Of a stretch of 64,000 nt of DNA, positions 63,510 through 64,000 are shown one piece after another. Positions within the stretch are counted from its first letter, which is position 1, and the number at the start of each line of letters is the position of its first letter. The position numbers and the translations under genes were made by a program. This DNA comes from an uncultured Candidatus Entotheonella sp. (GTDB lineage Bacteria; Tectomicrobia; Entotheonellia; Entotheonellales; Entotheonellaceae), in assembly GCA_951828535.1 (NCBI GenBank), contig OX639990.1, positions 2,219,300 through 2,283,299 of the forward strand, in the 5' to 3' direction. The notes below the pieces were generated by a model, which was not told where the DNA came from, did no database searches, and saw nothing but the letters and a program-made list of their open reading frames with translations.

Positions 63510-63792
63510 CCTGGGGCTGCTCCGTCAGGCTGATGGTTGTCTGCGCCTCCGGGACGGTGGCAAAGCGTTCCCGTATTTCTTGAGCGACTGCCTTGTTCTG
63601 CTGCGCGTCTTCCTGGCGGTCCATGGCCGCAACGTCCTGCTTGATGGTGTTCTGGAACTCCTCACTAGCCTGCCGCAGATAGGCATAGCCACGCCCCAGC
63701 ATGCGGGCGGCCTCTGGCAGACGTTGGGGTCCCAGAACCAGCAGCGCCAAGATCAAAATCAGAATAAGCTCCGGCAACCCAATGCCAAACAT
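63502..63792 (-). CDS. Twin-arginine translocase subunit TatA/TatB
   Basis: A 96 aa protein with one N-terminal membrane helix (MFGIGLPELILILILALLVLGP), the F/L-G-P-x-x-L-P hinge, then an amphipathic helix and a longer variable tail (FQNTIKQDVAAM...). The G-x-x-E-L motif is of the TatB type (acidic residue at position 8), so it is more likely TatB, but a single TatA/B protein may do both jobs here. ATG 63792 follows GAGG. It starts the tatB-tatC-pyrE operon. Confidence 0.88.
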   Translation of the reverse strand: MFGIGLPELILILILALLVLGPQRLPEAARMLGRGYAYLRQASEEFQNTIKQDVAAMDRQEDAQQNKAVAQEIRERFATVPEAQTTISLTEQPQDG

Positions 63793-63944
63793 AGGCACCT
63801 CAAATCTTCAGGGAAAGGTAGAGAAGATGCCGCATACCTCTCAGGCGTGCGGCGAGGCGACAGTATAGCAGAACTGCATAGGCGTTTCTCCTCGGGCCGG
63901 AGGCATCGGCGCGGCTGGCAAAGGAAGGCTGCAGCGGGGCACGA

Positions 63945-64000
63945 TCAGCCCGATTGGCGGTCGAGGGTGCGGTACTGGACGGCTTCCGAGAGATGCTCGA
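63945..64000 (-). CDS. ComM/YifB Mg-chelatase-like ATPase, 3' end only
   Basis: The last codons read EHLSEAVQYRTLDRQSG-stop, matching the conserved C-terminus of the YifB/ComM family (A-E-A-x-Q-Y-R-x-L-D-R). The rest of the gene lies beyond the right edge of the window. ComM is a hexameric branch-migration helicase used in natural transformation. Confidence 0.6.
   Translation of the reverse strand, partial: EHLSEAVQYRTLDRQSG

Overview
The window is 64 kb of GC-rich bacterial chromosome, probably from an uncultivated Gram-negative lineage. Evidence for this is a Tat translocon (tatA/B, tatC), a Tat-dependent secreted hydrolase, a periplasmic-binding-protein ABC importer, PdxS/PdxT-type vitamin B6 synthesis, a B12-dependent ribonucleotide reductase, tandem DUF507 genes and a DUF971 gene. 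I cannot assign the phylum from sequence reading alone. Several genes look horizontally acquired and have visibly lower GC than the backbone.

Layout. 1-3.4 kb: ispA (cut by the left edge), tlyA, and a Tat-exported cysteine hydrolase divergent from a TetR regulator with a likely operator between them. 3.5-10.3 kb: an AAA/PD-(D/E)XK gene, then a 4 kb four-gene operon (unknown protein, QueC-like protein, XRE-ImmA/IrrE protein, PIN protein) lying between an intact eukaryotic-type hisA and a 215 bp duplicate of the hisA 3' end. 10.3-22 kb: isocitrate dehydrogenase, zinc alcohol dehydrogenase, a heterodimeric ABC exporter, an orphan HicB, an M16 peptidase, a crotonase lacking both catalytic glutamates, and a tandem universal stress protein. 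22-33.4 kb: an acyl-CoA ligase/livGHM/livK/livF import operon, interrupted between livM and livK by an opposite-strand SF1 helicase plus DUF2290 pair, then a methyltransferase. 33.6-39.6 kb: PLP enzymes, an IS5 remnant, an intact IS3-family (IS407-like) element with a CTGG target duplication, and an MDR reductase. 39.7-44.9 kb: maoC and DUF971, originally convergent neighbours, now separated by a methyltransferase/nuclease cassette flanked by 244-248 bp direct repeats. 45-51.5 kb: a chorismate-lyase-like gene, a MITE-like element, an IS5 relic, a DsbA-family gene with an in-frame TGA at the catalytic Cys and a SECIS-like hairpin (probable selenoprotein), DUF507 x2, a second acyl-CoA ligase, dtd, a ferredoxin and a flavoprotein. 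51.6-59.5 kb: CIRCE-groES-groEL, pdxS-pdxT, moeA, nrdJ. 59.5-64 kb: an ABC-transporter deletion relic, a Phd antitoxin with a PIN-HsdR_N fusion toxin, tatA/B-tatC-pyrE, and the 3' end of a ComM/YifB-like gene.

The main theme is small (3-4.3 kb) defence-like cassettes, all on the minus strand, placed inside otherwise contiguous housekeeping loci. Two of them (hisA and maoC) share the same architecture: an intact host gene at one end and a slightly diverged 215-248 bp copy of its 3' end at the other, with no recombinase inside. The most notable single genes are the probable Sec-containing DsbA-like protein, the QueC-like operon, and the PIN-restriction-nuclease fusion.
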